Positions 54,001-63,767 of a DNA stretch of 64,000 bases are shown here, one piece after another. Positions within the stretch are counted from its first letter, which is position 1. Each line of letters opens with the position of its first letter. The stretch is from NCBI RefSeq assembly GCF_017571465.1, contig NZ_JAGETV010000007.1:62001-126000 (forward strand), read 5' to 3'. This DNA comes from Thiomicrorhabdus marina (GTDB lineage Bacteria > Pseudomonadota > Gammaproteobacteria > Thiomicrospirales > Thiomicrospiraceae). Both the position numbers and the translations under genes were made by a program. Below the pieces are notes generated by a model that did no database searches, was not told the origin of the DNA, and saw only the letters and a program-made list of their open reading frames with translations.

Positions 54001-54684
54001 ACGTGGACACCGGAAAATGCAGTCGGCATCGGCGGTGCATATATGTGTGTTTACGGGATGGAAGGGCCGGGTGGTTATCAGTTCGTCGGTCGTACTATTC
54101 AGATGTGGAACGCCTATCACCGTACTAACCGTTTCACCGAAGAGAAGCCTTGGTTATTGGATTTCTTCGACCAGATTCAGTTCTATCCAGTTAGTGAAGA
54201 AGAGCTGAAGCAGGCTCGCGTCGATTTCCCGCTAGGGCGTTTTGATATTGAAATCGAAGAGACCGAATTATCGCTAAATGCCTATCAAGCGTTTATTGAA
54301 GAGAACCAGAGTAGTATTAGCGAATTTAAAACCAAACAGCAAAATGCCTTTGATGCCGAACGCCAATACTGGGAAGAATCCGGTTTGGCGAATTTTGAAA
54401 CCGAAACCGCACAGGATGAAGTACAAAGTGAAGGCATGATTGAAATTCCGGAAGGTTATGAAGCGGTCACTTCGCCGATTACCGGCAGTATCTGGAAAAT
54501 CGAAGCCAAACCGGGCGACAAAATCGAAGAAGATCAGACGATTGCCATTCTGGAAGCGATGAAAATCGAGGTGCCGATTGGTGCGGAAATGGGTGGAACC
54601 ATCACCGAAATTCTGGTCAATGAAGGTGATCTGATTCAGACCGGTCAGACCTTAATGATTATGCAAGTGGAGGAAGAAGCATGA
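51049..54684 (+). CDS. Biotin-dependent urea/guanidine carboxylase
   Basis: This is a 1211-residue single-chain carboxylase. Biotin carboxylase spans about 1-450 ([42 protein letters not shown]). A KipA/AHS2-type domain follows ([18 protein letters not shown]), then KipI/AHS1 ([11 protein letters not shown]), a linker, and a C-terminal biotinyl domain with ILEAMKIE (Lys near 1172). It carboxylates urea to allophanate or guanidine to carboxyguanidine. The two DUF1989 genes next to it favour guanidine, but I cannot confirm the substrate-specifying residue from sequence alone. The stop overlaps the hydrolase start (ATGA). Confidence 0.93.
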   Translation: MFNKVLIANRGAIATRVIRTLKKMGMGSVVLASEADRASLHVQMADEVIFLPGNAASETYLNVPLIISEAVKLGVEAVHPGYGFLSENTGFADDCEAAGIRFIGPTPEHIRDFGLKHTARELATKAGVPLLPGSSLLESPEEALTEAARIGYPVMLKSTAGGGGIGMQKCDSETELSEAFAQVQRLSQNSFGQAGLFLEKFVVNARHIEIQVFGDGRGEVVSLGERDCSLQRRNQKVVEETPAVGINPQQVAEMEVYAVELCKLVNYQSAGTVEYVYDSDTNDFYFLEVNTRLQVEHGITEEVRGVDLVEWMIRVAYDNTLPLSAAQIPAADGHSIEVRIYAEDPFKNFQPSTGKITQWSIADGCRIETWCKSGIEVSSFYDPMLGKLIVKGKDREEAVQKLQQVLHESRIHGFETNLAYLAALSKNNNFVQGAGLFTRFLNGFSHTPNTIEVTNPGTHSMLVSYPGRVGFWDIGVPPSGPMDALSHQLANRCLNNDKEVATIEMTVSGISLKFDTDTVICLTGADVQPKLDKKAIPMYQPVKVKAGQQLKTKVIKALGQRAYLAVLGGFDVPDYMGSKTTFSLGGFGGHGGRLLRTGDVLRLHNLEIPEELPSLSEQQIPELTNHYEIAVVYGPQGAPDFFTESDIEKFFNADWEVHYNSSRTGIRLVGPKPDWARSDGGEAGLHPSNIHDNAYAIGAVDFTGDMPVILAQDGPSLGGFVCPVTIIEAEQWKMGQLRSGDKIRFKAVSIETAEAALQAQGAAIAELNAPVCPELTFLNEATEQDCLALEVDDSEHEFGVKYRRSGDSRVLIEYGKMELDLALRFRIQVLLERLKANKADGSWAFIKELTPGIRSMQVHYDPRQISQNQIIEKLYALEAEISSGKDLTVKSRIVRLPLSWDDPSTRLAIEKYMTTVRPNAPWCPSNIEFIRRINGLDSIEDVKRIVFDAKYLVMGLGDVYLGAPVATPMDPRHRLVTTKYNPARTWTPENAVGIGGAYMCVYGMEGPGGYQFVGRTIQMWNAYHRTNRFTEEKPWLLDFFDQIQFYPVSEEELKQARVDFPLGRFDIEIEETELSLNAYQAFIEENQSSISEFKTKQQNAFDAERQYWEESGLANFETETAQDEVQSEGMIEIPEGYEAVTSPITGSIWKIEAKPGDKIEEDQTIAILEAMKIEVPIGAEMGGTITEILVNEGDLIQTGQTLMIMQVEEEA

Positions 54685-56495
54685 GCAATAACTTAACGGA
54701 TTTGCGCATCGCTTTGCTGAAACAATCCTATGCGGCCGGTGAGACTACGCCGCAACAAGTGGTGACTGAAATTCTAAGCAAAGCGGCCGAATATGCCGAC
54801 TATAACCTGTTTATTACCTTGTTTGATAACTCGCAGGTTGCGCCTTATTTACAAGGTTTGCAGAGTACCGAAATTAATAGTCTGCCGCTGTGGGGGATTC
54901 CATTTGTCATTAAAGACAATATTGATTTAGCCGGTATTCCGACAACTGCCGGTTGTGCGGAATATGCATATACTCCAGAAGAATCGGCGAGCGTAGTGCA
55001 AGAACTGATTGATGCGGGGGCGATTCCAATTGGTAAATCCAATCTGGATCAGTTCGCGACCGGCTTGGTCGGCACGCGTTCGCCGTATGGGGTTTGTCAT
55101 AATGCGTTTGATTTCGAGAAGATTTCCGGCGGCTCCAGTTCGGGGTCGGCAGTTGCTTTGGCGTTGAACTTGTGTAGTTTTTCTTTGGGAACCGATACCG
55201 CTGGTTCCGGTCGAGTTCCGGCGGCGTTTAACAACCTGATTGGCCTTAAACCGTCTAAAGGTTTATTAAGTACCAAAGGTGTGGTTCCGGCGGTGCGCTC
55301 ACAAGATGTGGTCAGTATTTTTGCCCTGAATTCACAAGATGCCTACAGTGTTTTTGAAGTGGCGGCGAGCTTTGATACGAAAGATGAGTTTAGTCGAAAG
55401 GAAGTCGATTTAACGCCACCGCCTTGGCCGACTAAGCCGGTTATCGGCATTCCTGATAAAGCCAGTCTTATCTTCTCTGATGATGCTATGGCTGAGACTA
55501 ATTTCCACGACACTTGTAGCCAGTTGCAGTCGTTGGGTTTTGAATTAAAAGAAGTGCCTTTCAGTGCTTGGTTGGAAACCGCCAAACTACTGTATGGCGG
55601 CGCTTGGGTAGCGGAACGTTATGCAGCGATTGAAGATTTCATAGAACAACATGAAGCGATTATGGACCCGACCGTTGCCGGTATTATCGCTTCGGCTCGT
55701 AATCTTTCCGCTGCGGATGCCTACAAAGGCAGTTACGCTCTGCAGAAAGCGATTCGCGAAACCGAAATGCTTTGGCAAGCAGCGGGTGTTGATTGCATGA
55801 TGACACCAACCACGCCGACGATTTATTCGCTTACTGAAGTGGCCGAAAATCCGGTTGGGCTGAATTCGATTTTGGGGACTTATACCAATTTTATGAATTT
55901 GCTGGATTATGCGGCAGTCGCCATGCCGACCGGTTTCCGTGCTGATGAGCTACCGACTGGCGTAACCTTCTTTTCGCCTGCCGGTAGCGATCGCCAGTTA
56001 TTGAAACTATGCGATGAATTACATCCGCAGTTTGTTGAATTTTCTGGTTCAAAACAGACGCCGGTGCCACAGAGCAATCCGGAAATGTTTGCCAATCCAG
56101 CGGTGATTCCTTTGGCAGTGGTTGGTGCGCATCTCAGTGGTTTTCCATTGAATAGTCAGCTTTTAGAGCGTGGTGCCAAGTTATTGGAAACCACTAAAAC
56201 GGCTGAAAAATACCAATTCTATGAGTTAGCCAGTCGCCCGATTCTGAAACCCGGTTTAGTTAAGCAGCAACAGGGTGGCAGTTCAATTGAGTTGGAAATT
56301 TGGGCGATGCCGAAAGAACATCTCGGTAGCTTTCAAGCACTGATTCCATCACCGCTAGGGTTAGGTAAAGTTGAACTCATCGACGGTCGAGAAGTGGTTG
56401 GGTTTATCTGCGAACCTTATGGCATCGACGGTGCGAAAAATATTACTGCAACCGGCGGCTGGCGCAATTGGATGAATCAACGCGAAGCAGATTAA
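54681..56495 (+). CDS. atzF: Allophanate hydrolase
   Basis: This 604-residue amidase-signature enzyme has catalytic Lys78 in [11 protein letters not shown], the Ser block [14 protein letters not shown], and nucleophile-region [22 protein letters not shown]-terminal domain (about 460-604) ends ATGGWRNWM. It converts allophanate to ammonia and bicarbonate, the last step of the urea/guanidine route. It is translationally coupled to the carboxylase and closes the operon at a strong terminator. Confidence 0.93.
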   Translation: MSNNLTDLRIALLKQSYAAGETTPQQVVTEILSKAAEYADYNLFITLFDNSQVAPYLQGLQSTEINSLPLWGIPFVIKDNIDLAGIPTTAGCAEYAYTPEESASVVQELIDAGAIPIGKSNLDQFATGLVGTRSPYGVCHNAFDFEKISGGSSSGSAVALALNLCSFSLGTDTAGSGRVPAAFNNLIGLKPSKGLLSTKGVVPAVRSQDVVSIFALNSQDAYSVFEVAASFDTKDEFSRKEVDLTPPPWPTKPVIGIPDKASLIFSDDAMAETNFHDTCSQLQSLGFELKEVPFSAWLETAKLLYGGAWVAERYAAIEDFIEQHEAIMDPTVAGIIASARNLSAADAYKGSYALQKAIRETEMLWQAAGVDCMMTPTTPTIYSLTEVAENPVGLNSILGTYTNFMNLLDYAAVAMPTGFRADELPTGVTFFSPAGSDRQLLKLCDELHPQFVEFSGSKQTPVPQSNPEMFANPAVIPLAVVGAHLSGFPLNSQLLERGAKLLETTKTAEKYQFYELASRPILKPGLVKQQQGGSSIELEIWAMPKEHLGSFQALIPSPLGLGKVELIDGREVVGFICEPYGIDGAKNITATGGWRNWMNQREAD

Positions 56496-56519
56496 TCACA
56501 TAAAAATAAGCCGTAAATA

Positions 56520-56556
56520 AAAACGCCCTTAAGATTCAATTTTAAGGGCGTTTTTT
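56520..56556. terminator. Terminator between the two convergent nitrogen operons
   Basis: AAAACGCCCTTAA and TTAAGGGCGTTTT form a 13-bp stem with a 9-nt loop. T runs lie on both sides, so it serves both operons. Confidence 0.92.
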
Positions 56557-56612
56557 ATGTCTTAAACTAATCCCTGTAAATGCAAGATTGAACTGCATTT
56601 ACAGGAAAGAGA

Positions 56613-57974
56613 TTAGAACAAGTGGCTATAGCGTTTAATTTCCCAAGCAGAAATCGTTTCGTGATACTCACGCCATTCTCGACGCTTGTAAGTGATGAAT
56701 TCATCGCTCAGTTCTTTACCAAGCACTTCTTCAACAAACGGATCGGCCTCAAAAGCTTCAACCGCTTCCAATAGGTTTTGCGGTAGGAAGTCGATACCGC
56801 GAGCAGAACGTTCTTCATCACTCAATTCGTACAAGTTGTCTTCTTGTGGGTGACCTGGATCGAGTTTTTCACGAATCCCTTGCAGACCTGCTGCCAGTAC
56901 CAAAGTAGCCGCTAGATAAGGGTTAACCGCACCGTCGGCATTACGCGATTCAAAACGGCCGCCGCCCATCGGAACACGAACCGAGTTGGTTCGGTTGTTA
57001 GAGCCAAACGAGTTAAATACCGGTGCCCATGAGAAGGTTTTCATGTCGCCTTGACGAACCAGACGTTTGTAGCTGTTTACCGTTGGCGAGAAGACCGCGC
57101 ACAGCGCCGGGCCGTGTTTAATCACGCCGGCGATAAATTGATAACCGAGTTCGGTTAGTCCTAAGCCGCGAGGATCGTCTTCCGGTTTGCATTTAAAGAC
57201 GTTCTCGCCGGTCTCTTTATCGAATAGCGACATATTAAAGTGCGCGCCATTCCCGGTTTTGTCGGCGTAAGGTTTCGGCATAAAGGTTGCCAAGAGACCC
57301 TCTTCTTGTGCATAGTGTTTTGCCATATAGCGGAAGAAGATAAAGCGGTCGCACATGGTTAGGGCATCGCTGTACTGGAAGTCGAATTCATACTGACCAT
57401 TCGCGTCTTCATGGTCGAAAGAGTACAAATCCCAACCAAGGTCGTTAATGGTGGTCGCCATTTTATCCAACCAAGTGAAACGGTTCATAAAACTACGCAC
57501 GTCATAACAAGGCTTGACCAGACGGTCGTCCGGATCAGGCACCGATAAGCTGCCGTCCTCTTCTTCTTTCAGCACGAACAGTTCGCATTCGATACCTAAG
57601 TTGAAACCAAAGCCCATCTCTTCGGCTTCGGCCAGTACTTTTTTTAGTGCGACACGAGTATTGATTTCGTATGGTTCGCCATGCAGTGTGTTGTCGGCGG
57701 CCATCCACATCATTTCCGGTTGCCACGGCAGTTGGATGGCGCTGTTTAAATCTGGAACCGAAGCGATTTCATCTTCATTCGGTTTTTGTCCAAGACCGTC
57801 CAGCGCGTAACCGGTGTAAAGTTCCGAACCTTCAACCATATGTTCCAAGTGATTAATCGGCACCACTTTACCTTTCGGGATACCGTGAATATCGACATAA
57901 GCGCCAAGGCAGTATTTCACGCCTTTCGCTTTCCATTCTTCTTTGAGTTGTTTGACATCTACTTCGTGGTTCAT
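56613..57974 (-). CDS. glnT: Type III glutamate-ammonia ligase (GlnT/GMAS-like)
   Basis: This protein of about 453 residues belongs to the glutamine synthetase fold. It has [17 protein letters not shown] (active-site Glu), [25 protein letters not shown], the ATP-grasp-like NSYKRLV and [23 protein letters not shown]. GlnT-type enzymes make glutamine from glutamate and ammonia; close relatives make gamma-glutamylmethylamide or other gamma-glutamylamides, so methylamine or another amine could be the substrate. ATG 57,974 is chosen because AGGAG lies 7 nt upstream, whereas the ATG at 57,980 abuts that site. It is the last gene of the minus operon. Confidence 0.88.
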   Translation of the reverse strand: MNHEVDVKQLKEEWKAKGVKYCLGAYVDIHGIPKGKVVPINHLEHMVEGSELYTGYALDGLGQKPNEDEIASVPDLNSAIQLPWQPEMMWMAADNTLHGEPYEINTRVALKKVLAEAEEMGFGFNLGIECELFVLKEEEDGSLSVPDPDDRLVKPCYDVRSFMNRFTWLDKMATTINDLGWDLYSFDHEDANGQYEFDFQYSDALTMCDRFIFFRYMAKHYAQEEGLLATFMPKPYADKTGNGAHFNMSLFDKETGENVFKCKPEDDPRGLGLTELGYQFIAGVIKHGPALCAVFSPTVNSYKRLVRQGDMKTFSWAPVFNSFGSNNRTNSVRVPMGGGRFESRNADGAVNPYLAATLVLAAGLQGIREKLDPGHPQEDNLYELSDEERSARGIDFLPQNLLEAVEAFEADPFVEEVLGKELSDEFITYKRREWREYHETISAWEIKRYSHLF

Positions 57975-58024
57975 TTGCATTCTCCTATTTAAAGATGCGA
58001 TTCAGTAATCAATTACCGCTGACG

Positions 58025-58795
58025 TTATTCGTCATCGGTTAATGTTTGGTGATAAGAATGCGGTAGCGGCGGTTGCTCTTTCAGCCCTGCGCGAATAGTT
58101 TCGGCTAAGTCTTCCCGCATCCATTCAAATAGCTCTTCGCCTTTATTAACGGTTGCGAGGCTTGGTTTACCGGTGACGCCATTGGCGCTGGTTCGATTGA
58201 CCGGATGCGAGAAAACGCAATTTTCGGTGCGATCAGGGTCGTCGCTGTCGGTAAGTTTGTCTTGGCGCACGATTTGTGGCGCCAACGCCATCATTAGCGA
58301 GGTTTCCGCTTCATTGGCATGCCAGTCTTCGGCATCCTCAAAATGGCGCTGTTTGACTCGCTCGCTGACGGTGGCTGAATTAATCAGAGCGACCATTAAG
58401 TCGTCGTGTTCGGCTCGCAGCATTTCCAGTGCGCAGCGCAAAGGAGCAAAGTTGGAAACGTGACTATTAAGGATAAACAGACGCTTAAAACCGCTGTAAG
58501 CGACCCAGTCGCCAACTTCTTTGACGACATCGATTAGGGTTTTCGGTTGCAGGGCTATCGTTCCCGGCCAACGTTTGGAGTGGCCGATTGAGCAGCCGTA
58601 AGGTAAGGTTGGCAGTATAGCGATGTCGGTTAAATCACCGACGGCTTTAGCAAGTTGGTCGGCAATTTCCGAATCCATGCCGCAGCCTAAATGCGGGCCA
58701 TGCTGTTCGGTCGCGCCGACCGGTAATAAAGCGGCGCAGTTGTCAGCTTGTGCGTATTTGGCGATTTCAGGCCAAGTCATGTTATGCCATTGCAT
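58025..58795 (-). CDS. Creatininase-family amidohydrolase
   Basis: This 256-residue protein has LLPVGATEQHGPHLGCGMD (metal-binding Glu, His and Asp), SIGHSKRWPGTIAL, the usual NGHGGN-type loop as LNSHVSN, and WHANEAETSLMM. Creatininases open cyclic amides; family members act on creatinine, formamidopyrimidine intermediates and mycofactocin precursors. The Glu of true creatininase (NGHYEN) is Ser here, so creatinine is unlikely to be the substrate. It lies 44 bp upstream of glnT in a nitrogen-controlled operon, fitting hydrolysis of an amide or lactam intermediate. Confidence 0.85.
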   Translation of the reverse strand: MQWHNMTWPEIAKYAQADNCAALLPVGATEQHGPHLGCGMDSEIADQLAKAVGDLTDIAILPTLPYGCSIGHSKRWPGTIALQPKTLIDVVKEVGDWVAYSGFKRLFILNSHVSNFAPLRCALEMLRAEHDDLMVALINSATVSERVKQRHFEDAEDWHANEAETSLMMALAPQIVRQDKLTDSDDPDRTENCVFSHPVNRTSANGVTGKPSLATVNKGEELFEWMREDLAETIRAGLKEQPPLPHSYHQTLTDDE

Positions 58796-58880
58796 GCTTC
58801 TTTCCTTTTTTTATTATCTTTTTTAGAAAAGGTAATACCTTTTGGGTAAAAAAATTCCGAATGTCTTACCTTTTCGGTTG

Positions 58881-59822
58881 TTAATCTTTGAGCTTTTGAT
58901 CTGCTAAATAAGACTTGGGAATCGCTGCTACGTTTTGTGAGACAGGCTTTTTATTGCTTTGTTGTTTGTTGCGGGCCGAGAGGGTTTCCAATAACGCGGC
59001 GATAAAGATTAGTAAGCCACCGAACATTTCGATTGGCTTCATGGTTTCACCAAGAATCAGACTGGCGGAGACAACGGCCGTGACCAGTTCCAAAATAAGG
59101 ATGATCGAGGATTTGCCGGATTCCATTTGTGTTACTGCCCATTGAGTTCCGTAATTTGCCAGTAGCATCCAAATCATGGCAAAACCGATTAATGTCAGCC
59201 AAGCATGGCTAGAGACCTCCGGTACGATTGAGAGATCCATTTGCAGAAGTGCTAATAAGGCCAAAAGGGTTGTACCCAAAAACATGAAATTCAGTTTGAG
59301 TACCGTCGGTAATTCAGGGGTGGCGCGAAAAATGACATTATTCATTGCAAACAGGAATCCGGCGCTGATTGCCAGTAAATCAATCCAGCTCGGTGCTGAG
59401 TTAAACGCATTAAAGCCGCCGACCACAAGAAAAGCACCGATGATCGATAAGCCCATACCGATACTGCGAATCGGGGTGATTTTTTCACCCAAAAACAGCC
59501 TGCCTCCGATAAGTCCCCATAACGGCAAGAGATAGAACAGCACCATAGCGCGGATGACATCGCCGAAAATCATAGAGGTATTAAAGGCTAATAGGGCGCC
59601 GCCACCGAACAACAGTATTCCAAGTAAAGCCAACCAGTTTTGTTTGATTTGCGTTGGATAACGCCACAGAAAAGCGGAGATGGCGATAAACATCAAGGCA
59701 TAGACCCAAAACGAAATCGCTATGCCGTTAAAGCCGTAGTCGTGCAGAATTTTTAAGGGCAGCCAAGTCATTCCCCAGATAACAGCGGTGGTTAATAAAA
59801 TAATGACAGCGAAAGAGGGCAT
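58881..59822 (-). CDS. EamA/DMT-superfamily transporter
   Basis: This 313-residue protein has about ten hydrophobic helices in two EamA repeats (ILLTTAVIWGMTWLPLK near the start; SGKSSIILILELVTAVVSASLILGE in the second half). The C-terminal tail of about 30 residues is polar. DMT proteins export or exchange small metabolites, often amino acids or amines. In this operon it could export a toxic by-product or move a pathway intermediate. The substrate is not readable from sequence. Confidence 0.88.
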   Translation of the reverse strand: MPSFAVIILLTTAVIWGMTWLPLKILHDYGFNGIAISFWVYALMFIAISAFLWRYPTQIKQNWLALLGILLFGGGALLAFNTSMIFGDVIRAMVLFYLLPLWGLIGGRLFLGEKITPIRSIGMGLSIIGAFLVVGGFNAFNSAPSWIDLLAISAGFLFAMNNVIFRATPELPTVLKLNFMFLGTTLLALLALLQMDLSIVPEVSSHAWLTLIGFAMIWMLLANYGTQWAVTQMESGKSSIILILELVTAVVSASLILGETMKPIEMFGGLLIFIAALLETLSARNKQQSNKKPVSQNVAAIPKSYLADQKLKD

Positions 59823-59850
59823 GGTTAAGTTATTTCCGTTTTATAGAGTG

Positions 59851-60699
59851 TTAGCGATTTTCAATCGAGTTATATTCAGAAAATTCTTGTTTAAGGCGTT
59901 GGTTTACCCACTGATTGACTTCCCAAATATCGACCACCGGCATTTGCGTATAAGGTTGTAGATGGCAATAACCGTCTGGACCAAATTCCGGTGTCATCGT
60001 GGTTTGCGAGGATTTATTGAAGGCTCTGTACTGTATGATTTTTTGCCAGAAACGAAGATGTGACTGCAATGCGGTTCGATATTCCGGGGCACGCGGATCG
60101 GGAACTTGTGGCCCTTGATCATAACCGACGCGAGCGTGTAGGTGATGAATCTGCGGAATTAGGCGTTCCAAGGTTTCGTTTTCCGAATCCATTAAGCGTT
60201 CGCATACCACACACCAGTGACTGATATCGGCGGTGAGTTTTAAATCTGGCAGAGCTTGTGCAATACGCAAGGTTGACCAAGGGTTATAAGTTGGGCGACT
60301 GCGATGGGTTTCAAAACTAAGCGTTAAACCGTATTGCTCTTGAAGCGCCATCGCTTTGCTGAAAAACTCGATAGATTCGGTTTCTGACCATGCATCGCAA
60401 CCGACTATGCAGTTTGCAAAAAGAGGGTTGAGCGGTAGAGCTTGCGTGATTTGTTGTTCGATATCGTCCAAATGTTGTTGTGGTGTCCAAGAACGGTCAG
60501 GAACATAGTCTCCGCCAGAAACAATTTCAGCAATGTAATCGCACTGTTCGGCTTGTATTGCCGAAATCCAAACCGGAAGTTTTTCGCGATTTGGGGCGCG
60601 TGCTTCAATACCGTCGAATCCCGCTGCTGTCGCACTTCGACAGGCTTGAGCAATCGGCAAGCTATTGCCCCATAGGGTTTTAAAGGTTTTCAGTTTCAT
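59851..60699 (-). CDS. TIM-barrel sugar isomerase/epimerase-like protein
   Basis: This 282-residue protein belongs to the xylose isomerase-like TIM barrel (AP_endonuc_2) family: GFDGIEARAPN, LTLSFETHRSRPTYNP (metal-binding Glu and His), LKLTADISHWCVVCERLM (Asp and His) and IHHLHARVGYDQGPQVPDP. The metal-ligand pattern Glu...Asp...His...Glu (MTPEFGPDGY) is intact. Such enzymes isomerise or cleave hydroxy-acids and sugars, or carry out dehydrations in degradation routes. It is 28 bp upstream of the transporter gene. Its reaction here is unknown. Confidence 0.8.
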   Translation of the reverse strand: MKLKTFKTLWGNSLPIAQACRSATAAGFDGIEARAPNREKLPVWISAIQAEQCDYIAEIVSGGDYVPDRSWTPQQHLDDIEQQITQALPLNPLFANCIVGCDAWSETESIEFFSKAMALQEQYGLTLSFETHRSRPTYNPWSTLRIAQALPDLKLTADISHWCVVCERLMDSENETLERLIPQIHHLHARVGYDQGPQVPDPRAPEYRTALQSHLRFWQKIIQYRAFNKSSQTTMTPEFGPDGYCHLQPYTQMPVVDIWEVNQWVNQRLKQEFSEYNSIENR

Positions 60700-60723
60700 G
60701 GCGCGGCTTTCACTTATGCGTGG

Positions 60724-61506
60724 TTATTCAAAGTGCTTCGGAAAGCGATTATGTTGCAGATAAAACTGCCAGTCGTGGTTCGGCCAAAGATTGGCTTTTT
60801 CTTTTTCGCTGAGCGTTTTCAGTTTGCGGATACTGTCTATAGCCAGTGCTTCGTTATCCTGCCAGCACAAGCCGGGGGCGATTTCTTGCTCAATATTTTC
60901 TTGGAGATCGGCGGCATCACCAGCCAGAATAATCGGTGGGCCTTTCGGCATCTCAATCATCATCGACATGTGACCGGCAGTATGTCCCGGGGTTTCGATG
61001 GCATGCACTCCCGGCACCAATTCGTATTCGCCGGTTTGGATTTTCCAATTTAGCGGCAGGTCAAAATCGCTGGCGAAATAAGCATCGTCAGCGGGTTCTT
61101 TAGCGGCCTGCATCTCTCGTTGATGAACATGAACTTCTGCACCACAGAATTCGCAGAGCCCTCCGGCGTGATCAAAATGCAGGTGGCTGCAAAATACCAT
61201 GTCAATGTCTTGCGGTTTTAGGCCGAGGATTTCCAGCTTGTTTGGTAGTCGTTGTTCTTCGGTCATTTCCGGTGGCCCGAAAGGAAAGCCTTCGTGCTCG
61301 TAGTATTGGGCTTTTAGTTCCGGTTGATTGATTTTTTGGTAATCACAGCCAACATCAAACAAGATTCTGCCGTTTTTGGTTTCAATCAGATAAGCCATGA
61401 TCGGCGCTTTAATAATTTCACCATGCCCGTGATTGCGGGTAGAAAGTGTCTTTTCGTAGGTGTGTTCACCTGTGAGAATCGACCAGAATTTGCTTACCTG
61501 AGTCAT
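60724..61506 (-). CDS. Metallo-beta-lactamase-fold hydrolase, N-acyl-homoserine-lactonase-like
   Basis: This 260-residue protein has the di-zinc motif FCSHLHFDHAGGLCEF, IETPGHTAGHMSM, LAGDAAD and the final His of NHDWQF. The layout matches AttM/AiiB-type lactonases. In a nitrogen-catabolic operon it more probably opens a lactone, lactam or ester of a pathway intermediate than quenches quorum signals; some relatives are 4-pyridoxolactonases. The start at 61,506 lies 11 bp after the desaturase stop. Confidence 0.85.
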   Translation of the reverse strand: MTQVSKFWSILTGEHTYEKTLSTRNHGHGEIIKAPIMAYLIETKNGRILFDVGCDYQKINQPELKAQYYEHEGFPFGPPEMTEEQRLPNKLEILGLKPQDIDMVFCSHLHFDHAGGLCEFCGAEVHVHQREMQAAKEPADDAYFASDFDLPLNWKIQTGEYELVPGVHAIETPGHTAGHMSMMIEMPKGPPIILAGDAADLQENIEQEIAPGLCWQDNEALAIDSIRKLKTLSEKEKANLWPNHDWQFYLQHNRFPKHFE

Positions 61507-61517
61507 CGCTGGCTTCC

Positions 61518-62531
61518 TTAGTGGGCGGTTAAAAATGAAACACCGTCGACACCAATAAAGCTTTCGCCTTCATCGTGTTTTACGGGCAGGTTAATTGGAT
61601 CGCCGTTGAGAATTCGCGGCACACGGTACTTGTGGAAGCTTTTCATTAGATGACGGAAGGTCAGTACTTGTGTCTGATCTGCGCCGTATAATTCTTTATG
61701 TATCTTTGGTAGTCGATACCAAGGTTGTAGTTGTTGGCGATGATGCACATTGTGGTAAGAAAAGTTCAAGGCAATTAGATTCAGCCAAGGATGTTTAACC
61801 GAAAAGAGGTTGGAATAGGTATTGTGTTCCTCAAAATGCTTATCGCGAAGTTTGGCTTCCGGTCCGCGTTTCTGGTCGAGAGTCTCAAACACTTCATAGG
61901 TGTGTTGATGAACATCCATAAAGCGCATAAAGGTTAAAAACAGCAGATAAGCGATGGCATATAGCCAGAGAAAATCCAAAGAAATCGAAGCCAGATAGCT
62001 GAATAGCGCCAGCCGGATAACCAGTACCGATAAGACTCGGGCACGGCGCTTATGGCGGTTTGGTTTGATAAACGGCAAGATAATCACCAAGGCATGCATA
62101 AGAATTTCCAGAGCCGGAATATATGCCCATTCCAGAATTTGTAATGTTTTCAGTGCAACTGGATGACGCTGTAATATCGGACGAAAATCAAAGCTGACAA
62201 TGTCTGCTCGATCAGAGTGATGACGGGCATGTTTGTGAGAAATATCGTCGAAATTTGAATAGCTACAGCCGGTTATCCAAAGCATGAGTTCGCTAAACCA
62301 GCGATTGTGTTTGCGTTCTCTAAATATACTGAGATGCGCCGCTTCGTGGATAAGGTACGCACCGATGACCATGGAATGGGCAAACCATAAGACCCCGAAC
62401 AGATTCAAATACCAAACATCGGTTAACATGCTTAAGCCGCCAAGAAGGTAGCCAGCTAAAACGTAGCTGCTTGCCAGTAAGGTTGGCAGCAACGCATCAT
62501 CATGTCGAAAGGTTTTTGCTGAACTAGGCAT
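61518..62531 (-). CDS. Membrane di-iron fatty-acid-desaturase-family oxygenase
   Basis: This 337-residue membrane protein has the three histidine boxes HEAAH, HARHH and HNVHH, plus the extra metal-shell HQHTYE and EEHNTYSNLF. Several transmembrane helices surround them. The family includes acyl desaturases, alkane/sterol hydroxylases and amino-acid-derived substrate oxygenases such as RtxC. The context (nitrogen catabolism; no fatty-acid genes) suggests hydroxylation or desaturation of an imported nitrogen compound. It is the first gene after the binding-protein hairpin. Electron donors are not encoded here. Confidence 0.82.
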   Translation of the reverse strand: MPSSAKTFRHDDALLPTLLASSYVLAGYLLGGLSMLTDVWYLNLFGVLWFAHSMVIGAYLIHEAAHLSIFRERKHNRWFSELMLWITGCSYSNFDDISHKHARHHSDRADIVSFDFRPILQRHPVALKTLQILEWAYIPALEILMHALVIILPFIKPNRHKRRARVLSVLVIRLALFSYLASISLDFLWLYAIAYLLFLTFMRFMDVHQHTYEVFETLDQKRGPEAKLRDKHFEEHNTYSNLFSVKHPWLNLIALNFSYHNVHHRQQLQPWYRLPKIHKELYGADQTQVLTFRHLMKSFHKYRVPRILNGDPINLPVKHDEGESFIGVDGVSFLTAH

Positions 62532-62567
62532 TGTGGTTTACTCACTTAATATTTTTAAATAACGGTT

Positions 62568-62597
62568 AAAGAAAGCGGCCAAAGAGGCCGCTTTCTT
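62568..62597 (-). terminator. Strong intra-operon hairpin after the binding-protein gene
   Basis: A 12-bp GC-rich stem (AAGAAAGCGGCC/GGCCGCTTTCTT) with a 5-nt loop lies 23 bp after the binding-protein stop. In the minus direction only three Ts follow, so it is probably a partial terminator or a 3' stabiliser giving more binding protein than downstream enzymes. Confidence 0.6.
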
Positions 62598-62619
62598 GTT
62601 TATTTCCGTTATCGAACGG

Positions 62620-63606
62620 TTACATACCTTCGGTAATGCTGCCGTCAAAATAGCTATTTACATCTTGTGGTGTGTCATAAACTTTATTGTTGACATTAAA
62701 GTCATCAGAAACCTTTGACGAACCGAAGATTGAGTCAAGCCCAGTGCCTTTTTTGTAAGCCGCCTTTGCTTCTTCAAGAGTTAATAGTTTGGTGCCTTCT
62801 AGGAAGGGAGCATATTCTTCAGGCGTTAGACCAACGCGAGAAGACATGATTTTTAGAGCGTCGTCGCGAGTTTTCGGGTCTTGGATATAGCCCACTGCTT
62901 GATACCAAACTTTCACCACTTTTTCCCAGTCTGCATGACGAGCCGCTAGGCTTGCAGGGTTAACAGAAAGGCCATCGTAGATAATCCCTTTCTTGTCGGC
63001 AGAGGTGAATACCGCGGTTGACCCCGGTACCATTTTTAGAGCTTGTCCCGAACTTGGTTGCCACGCAACAATTGCGTCAACTTCGCCAGAAGCCAATACT
63101 TGTGGGGTTTCGTTAGTAGGAACGTTAACTAAAGTGACGTCCGACTCTTGCATACCGTTTTCTTCAAGCGCGGTTAACAGCAGTAGATGACCCACGAAAC
63201 CGACTTCAACACCGATTTTTTTGCCTTTTAAGTCCTTGATTGAAGAAATACCCGGTTGTGCAACCACCATATCGTTACCGTTTGAATAGTCGTTGATTGC
63301 AATCATTACGCTCGGTGCGCCGGTTGATCCGGTTACCAGTGCATCGCCATTGGTCATGCCAACGGCATCCAATTGACCGGCCGCAAAAGCATCCATTGAA
63401 GCCACGTAGTCAAACCATTCGAATTGCACATCGACGCCTTCTTTAGCGAACCAATCTTTTTCGACGGCGACTTCCCAGGCTACCCAGCCAGGCCAGTCGC
63501 TGTAACCGATTTTTAATGGTTCTGCCGCGTTTGCTGTCCAGCCCATCGCTGAAAGTGCCAGACCGGCAAGGATATTTTTAGATTTAGAAAGAAAAGTCGA
63601 CTTCAT
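62620..63606 (-). CDS. ABC transporter periplasmic substrate-binding protein (TauA/SsuA/NMT1-like)
   Basis: This 328-residue exported protein has a Sec signal peptide ([18 protein letters not shown], cleaved near ANAA). The mature part is a type II periplasmic fold: [63 protein letters not shown] and [17 protein letters not shown] 63,606 is chosen (GGAG 8 nt upstream); the frame is open to 63,792 but that part contains the sigma-54 promoter. It is the missing partner for the permease/ATPase of the convergent operon. Relatives bind taurine, sulfonates, nitrate, cyanate or thiamine precursors. Confidence 0.92.
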   Translation of the reverse strand: MKSTFLSKSKNILAGLALSAMGWTANAAEPLKIGYSDWPGWVAWEVAVEKDWFAKEGVDVQFEWFDYVASMDAFAAGQLDAVGMTNGDALVTGSTGAPSVMIAINDYSNGNDMVVAQPGISSIKDLKGKKIGVEVGFVGHLLLLTALEENGMQESDVTLVNVPTNETPQVLASGEVDAIVAWQPSSGQALKMVPGSTAVFTSADKKGIIYDGLSVNPASLAARHADWEKVVKVWYQAVGYIQDPKTRDDALKIMSSRVGLTPEEYAPFLEGTKLLTLEEAKAAYKKGTGLDSIFGSSKVSDDFNVNNKVYDTPQDVNSYFDGSITEGM

Positions 63607-63655
63607 GCTAGAACTCCAATAATTATTACGAAAACTATATTTGGTAATAAAGTGG

Positions 63656-63672
63656 AAGCAGTAGTCGTACCA
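63656..63672 (-). promoter_or_regulatory. Sigma-54 (-24/-12) promoter of the minus operon
   Basis: On the minus strand, TGGTACGACTACTGCTT matches TGGCACG-N4-TTGCW with two mismatches and exact GG-N10-GC spacing. It should start transcription near 63,646, about 40 nt before the start codon. Confidence 0.72.
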
Positions 63673-63767
63673 GAAATGTAAAATTCCCTTTTCATGAGGG
63701 ATGGAGTGCTTTTTAGCTAGCTGAAGTTGTCTTGTAAAGACCTTTTTTGGTGAAGGGTTGTTAGCTA

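Noticed and set aside
60724-61506. Quorum-quenching AHL lactonase
   Set aside because: The fold fits, but the surrounding nitrogen genes and sigma-54 control make a catabolic role more likely; kept only as a family name.
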